Assembly (NCBI GenBank): GCA_963657295.1 | Contig: CAVKMX010000021.1 | Coordinates: 1-23,639, forward strand | Direction: 5' to 3' | DNA from: CAG-791 sp963657295 | Lineage (GTDB): Bacteria > Bacillota > Clostridia > Lachnospirales > Lachnospiraceae | Length of the DNA stretch: 23,639 bases | Shown: one piece after another, positions 23,575 to 23,639 of the stretch | Layout: every line of letters begins with the position of its first letter | Numbering within the stretch: position 1 is the stretch's first letter | Translations under genes and position numbers: made by a program | The notes under the pieces: model-generated | The model's input: the letters and a program-made list of their open reading frames with translations, nothing else | The model's database searches: none | What the model was told of the DNA's origin: nothing

Positions 23575-23639
23575 AGCTGTCCATTCTGGGGACGTTCTCA
23601 CTCCGTGCGAGGACCTAGCGGTGCTAAGCTCACATAAGA

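Noticed and set aside
21559..23601. A 680-codon minus-strand open frame opposite the P-type ATPase
   Set aside because: It is antisense to a complete ATPase with all motifs, and begins inside repeat R2; composition is that of a shadow frame.

Overview
The window reads as a chromosomal segment of a Firmicute of the class Clostridia, probably Lachnospiraceae. The support is gene content and order (clpX-ysxC, CIRCE-groESL, rel-hydrolase-hemZ, DUF2325/DUF6110 next to a metal P-type ATPase), strong AGGAGG-type ribosome binding sites, and a fairly GC-rich composition. No rRNA, tRNA or CRISPR array was seen. All genes lie on the + strand except one flavoprotein at 5454-6494.

Layout. (1) 1-2304: 3' part of clpX, the ribosome-assembly GTPase ysxC, and a DUF308 membrane protein with a long acidic/alanine-rich tail, closed by a clear terminator. 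(2) 2413-5432: a sigma-A-type promoter, a leader of more than 200 nt carrying a dispersed repeat, clpB, and a bidirectional terminator. (3) 5454-6494 (-): an FMN-dependent alpha-hydroxy-acid dehydrogenase-like protein with an N-terminal cysteine cluster. (4) 6583-8994: promoter plus perfect CIRCE operator, groES, an unusually long hairpin-rich groES-groEL spacer, groEL and a terminator. (5) 9028-9220: an assembly gap beside what looks like the end of an insertion sequence; its edge supplies a consensus promoter. (6) 9301-15512: an oligopeptide ABC transporter, oppB-C-D-F, and a substrate-binding lipoprotein whose C-terminal segment sits at its N-terminus, i.e. it looks circularly permuted. (7) 15592-20297: bifunctional ppGpp synthetase/hydrolase rel, a glyoxalase II-like hydrolase and hemZ. 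(8) 20356-23574: a small locus of DUF2325, DUF6110 and a P1B-type ATPase, with a candidate palindromic operator, flanked by identical 38-bp inverted repeats.

The first half is a proteostasis region (ClpX, ClpB, GroES/GroEL), with HrcA/CIRCE control visible only for groESL. The second half handles peptide import, the stringent response, and metal/haem biology. Most unusual are the permuted OppA; a three-copy intergenic repeat in the clpB, groEL and oppA leaders whose hairpin stems change sequence while keeping base pairing; and the P1B-6-like ATPase + DUF6110 pair, which resembles what is known of ferrosome (Fez) iron-storage loci. Family assignments rest on motif recognition by eye; no database search was run.
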